A DNA stretch of 64,000 nt. It comes from Trichoplax adhaerens. Lineage: Eukaryota; Placozoa; Uniplacotomia; Trichoplacea; Trichoplacidae. The stretch covers positions 4,368,099 to 4,432,098 of the forward strand of contig NW_002060945.1 in assembly GCF_000150275.1 (NCBI RefSeq), given 5' to 3'. Below the pieces are notes generated by a model. It was given only the letters and a program-made list of their open reading frames with translations. It was not told the origin of the DNA and did no database searches. Numbering within the stretch: the stretch's first letter is position 1; the number at the start of each line of letters is the position of its first letter. This document shows, in pieces, positions 61,012 through 64,000 of this stretch. A program made the position numbers and the translations under genes.

Positions 61012-62461
61012 ATCTACCTTAGGCCTAACATCGACCTTTACTCTAACTTATTACAGACATCTCAATTAGTGCCGTAATCGGTTTGAATAGTGCGTGTTAT
61101 AATATACAGTTAGCTCACATTGCTAAACTATATTACGTATATCGCTAGTAATAGAAGATCGATAACTACATCGAAACTATCATCAGTGCCGTACCCTACA
61201 GCTACAACAATCAATCAACCGATTCCAATCGTTTAAATCATTGAATTTTATAAAGCGTATAAGCTACATTGATATAAAATATGACTGTAAGGTATTTTAA
61301 AATCTACCTTAGGCCTAACATCGACCTTTACTCTAACTTACTACAGACATCTCAACTAGTGCCATAATCGGTTTGAATAATGCATACAATAATATACTGT
61401 TAGCTCACATTGCTAAACTATATTACGTATATCGCTAGTAATAGAAGATCGATAACTACATCGAAACTATCATCATTGTCGTATCCTACAGCTATAACAA
61501 TCAATCAACCGATTCCAATCGTTTGAATCATTGAATTTTATAAAGCGTATAAGCTACATTGATATAAAATATGACTGTAAGGTATTTTAAAATCTACCTT
61601 AGGCCTAACATCGACCTTTACTCTAACTTACTACAGACATCTCAACTAGTGCCATAATCGGTTTGAATAATGCATACAATAATATACTGTTAGCTCACAT
61701 TGCTAAACTATATTACGTATATCGCTAGTAATAGAAGATCGATAACTACATCGAAACTATCATCAGTGTCGTATCCTACAGCTACAACAATCAATCAACC
61801 GATTCCAATCGTTTGAATCATTGAATTTTATAAAGCGTATAAGCTACATTGATATAAAATATGACTGTAAGGTATTTTAAAATCTACCTTAGGCCTAACA
61901 TCGACCTTTACTCTAACTTACTACAGACATCTCAACTAGTGCCATAATCGGTTTGAATAATGCATACAATAATATACAGTTAGCTCACATTGCTAAACTA
62001 TATTACGTATATCGCTAGTAATAGAAGATCGATAACTACATCGAAACTATCATCAGTGTCGTATCCTACAGCTATAACAATCAATCAACCGATTCCAATC
62101 GTTTGAATCATTGAATTTTATAAAGCGTATAAGCTACATTGATATAAAATATAACTGTAAGGTATTTTAAAATCTACCTTAGGCCTAACATCGACCTTTA
62201 CTCTAACTTACTACAGACATCTCAACTAGTGCCATAATCGGTTTGAATAATGCGTGTTATAATATACAGTTAGCTCACGTTGCTAAACTATATTACGTAT
62301 ATCGCTAGTAATAGAAGATCGATAACTACATCGAAACTATCATCAGTGCCGTATCCTGCAGCTATAACAATCAATCAACCGATTCCAATCGTTTGAATCA
62401 TTGAATTTTATAAAGCGTATAAGCAACAATGATACAAAATATAACTGTAAGGTATTTTAAA
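61012..62461. repeat. 290-bp tandem array, five copies
   Basis: Units begin ATCTACCTTAGGCCTAACAT at 61012, 61302, 61592, 61882 and 62172, so the period is exactly 290 bp each time. Copies differ by only a few substitutions (for example ATGCATACAATA versus GTGCGTGTTATA). No unit has a meaningful open frame. Such uniformity over 1.45 kb points to recent amplification or homogenisation. Confidence 0.97.
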
Positions 62462-64000
62462 ATTTTATAAAACCTAATATTGAGCTCATCTACTACCCTA
62501 CATTTACTATACAGTTTTCACTTAAATTGAGTCTACTGCCTAAATAAACACTCGGCTACAGAGTTCCTTTCGGAGTCATTGTCTGGCTATAGCATCTATG
62601 TAGATTACTAATAATGTGATCAATTTCAAATCAAACTTTTTATTAAAGTCATATTCTAATTGATTGTATATTACTTACGATATTATGTACATTCTAGGTA
62701 ACTTAATTTCGTACAACAGTACTTGCTATTTTTCCATTACATTCATTCACTAATTCAACTAGGGAAATGTAGTATACAATATCAATAATTACTGTAAACG
62801 ACAGCAAGAGGCACTCGGGAGTAGTCGGGAGTAGTTCGGGAGAAGAGTCTATTCCTGTACGATTAATAAACATTTTGTAAAGATATTTACAATAAGTCCA
62901 AACTAATATTTAGATTACTATTTAATTGCTTTTGTAGAATCCAAATAAAGAGTTAATTTAAAGCATACAAGCGTCCCCAGGTGTATATATAAATGAGCTC
63001 GTTGAAGATTTTTTACTTTATGTATTCACATATAGGACTCAGTATTTACTGTAATATGCATGTCTCACACAAAATCTTTCTATATAATATACTGTAGAAT
63101 ATATATAGTTATTTCGTCACGATTATGATTAGGTATAAGGCGAATCTTGGGAGTAATTTAAATCCAATTACTGTATATTACAAGTCTATTTAAAATTCAT
63201 CAACTCCATATAATTCATATCGAATAAAAGAATTTATTAGATTATCTTTCCTATCACATTTGTAAGTAATTTTGTAAAAATGAACCCTAACAGCCAATAA
63301 AACTGAAATCCTATTTACTAGAATGATAACAATGATTTTATCATTTATTTGTTCTGCAGCTTCAAGTGATGCGAAGATCTCGAGATTTGAAATTAGGAAT
63401 ATCGTTTTTGCCCCATAGCCAACAAAACTAAAATCCTATTTATCAGAATGGTAACAAGAATTATAATTTTATTATTTATACGTTCTGTAGCTTCAACTGA
63501 TATGAAGATCTCGAGATTTGAAATTAGGAATATTACTTTTGCTCTAGTACCTAACAAAACTAAAGTTGTATTTACTGGAATGGTTACAACAAATTTAACT
63601 TTTATTTATATTGTGGCCTAGAATGATATGAAAATCTCGGCGATGATTTGGGTAAGTAAACAAATAGAACAATTAACCTACGAAGTACCTGGCACTTATG
63701 CTTTTAAATATATTTCTAATAAGAAGATCCACTACTATATCTTGTAGTTTATCCAATTTAAAATCCTGCATTGACTTTGTCTAATCTTAATCCCAATTTA
63801 CAGTCAATAATATTGCTTTCTTATAAGCAGACAATTTCGTGCCTTTCAATTACATAAATAATATTTTTCCCTATAGATTTTTGTTTATACGAAAGTATTA
63901 AATAGCCGTAAAAATAGGCTTACATTACACAATGTCCCTACTAAACTGTAATTGATTTATTACATCCGCAGAATACCTAGTCATCTATTAATTATTTGAA
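62462..64000. other. Gene-free AT-rich end of window
   Basis: No coding sequence recognised on either strand. The only structure is the three-copy degenerate repeat at 63288-63650. Confidence 0.5.
63288..63650. repeat. Degenerate ~128-bp tandem repeat, three copies
   Basis: Copies begin near 63288, 63415 and 63546 with AACAAAACTAAA-like sequence, then ATTTA(C/T).(A/G)GAATG.TA, and end with GA(A/T)GATCTCGAGATTTGAA. The third copy is the most diverged and is truncated. Confidence 0.85.

Overview
This is eukaryotic, AT-rich nuclear DNA from an animal, probably an early-branching one. Five genes have recognisable metazoan or holozoan families: PIKfyve, a class III (kinase-fused) myosin, DAP1, a WASP-type WH1 protein and class A (rhodopsin-like) GPCRs. 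The intron-rich genes have compact exons and short GT-AG introns, while the GPCRs are single-exon. Intronless GPCR expansion, low GC and gene compactness fit a placozoan (Trichoplax/Hoilungia-like) draft scaffold; that assignment is inference from style, not from a database match.

Layout. 1-2324 (+): the 3' end of PIKfyve, covering the lipid-kinase domain. About 4.8-31 kb: four single-exon class A GPCRs, all on the minus strand (4811-5917, 12829-13932, 26068-27147, 29951-30958). They form two paralogous pairs in nested order (1 with 4, 2 with 3) and are separated by long gene-poor AT-rich DNA. Between GPCR2 and GPCR3 lies a ~92-bp minisatellite whose whole neighbourhood appears twice, on either side of a 50-N gap at 19371-19420, so an assembly or haplotype artefact is possible. 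33.5-34.8 kb: two further minisatellites. 36263-37614 (+): DAP1 in three exons. 39371-41780 (-): a WH1 plus basic/half-CRIB WASP-like protein without a VCA tail, carrying a ~100-bp minisatellite in its intron. 41.8-47.8 kb: no gene recognised. 47829-59361 (-): a complete class III myosin, rebuilt here as 42 exons and 3795 coding bases (1264 residues): kinase, motor, four IQ motifs and a short tail. 59.4-64 kb: gene-free DNA with a MITE-like element, a five-copy 290-bp tandem array and a degenerate ~130-bp triplet repeat.

The genes do not form a pathway. PIKfyve (endosomal PI(3,5)P2), DAP1 (ribosome/autophagy), the WASP-like protein and the myosin (actin), and the orphan receptors are independent units, as expected in animal DNA. 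The main points of interest are the DFG-to-DFD change, the 24-nt micro-exon and the repeated IQ exons in the myosin; the VCA-less WASP-like protein with an ambiguous 3' end; receptors that have lost core class A residues; and several tandem repeats that keep open or exon-like frames. All exon models were made by eye from reading frame, splice sites and phase, and have not been tested against RNA.
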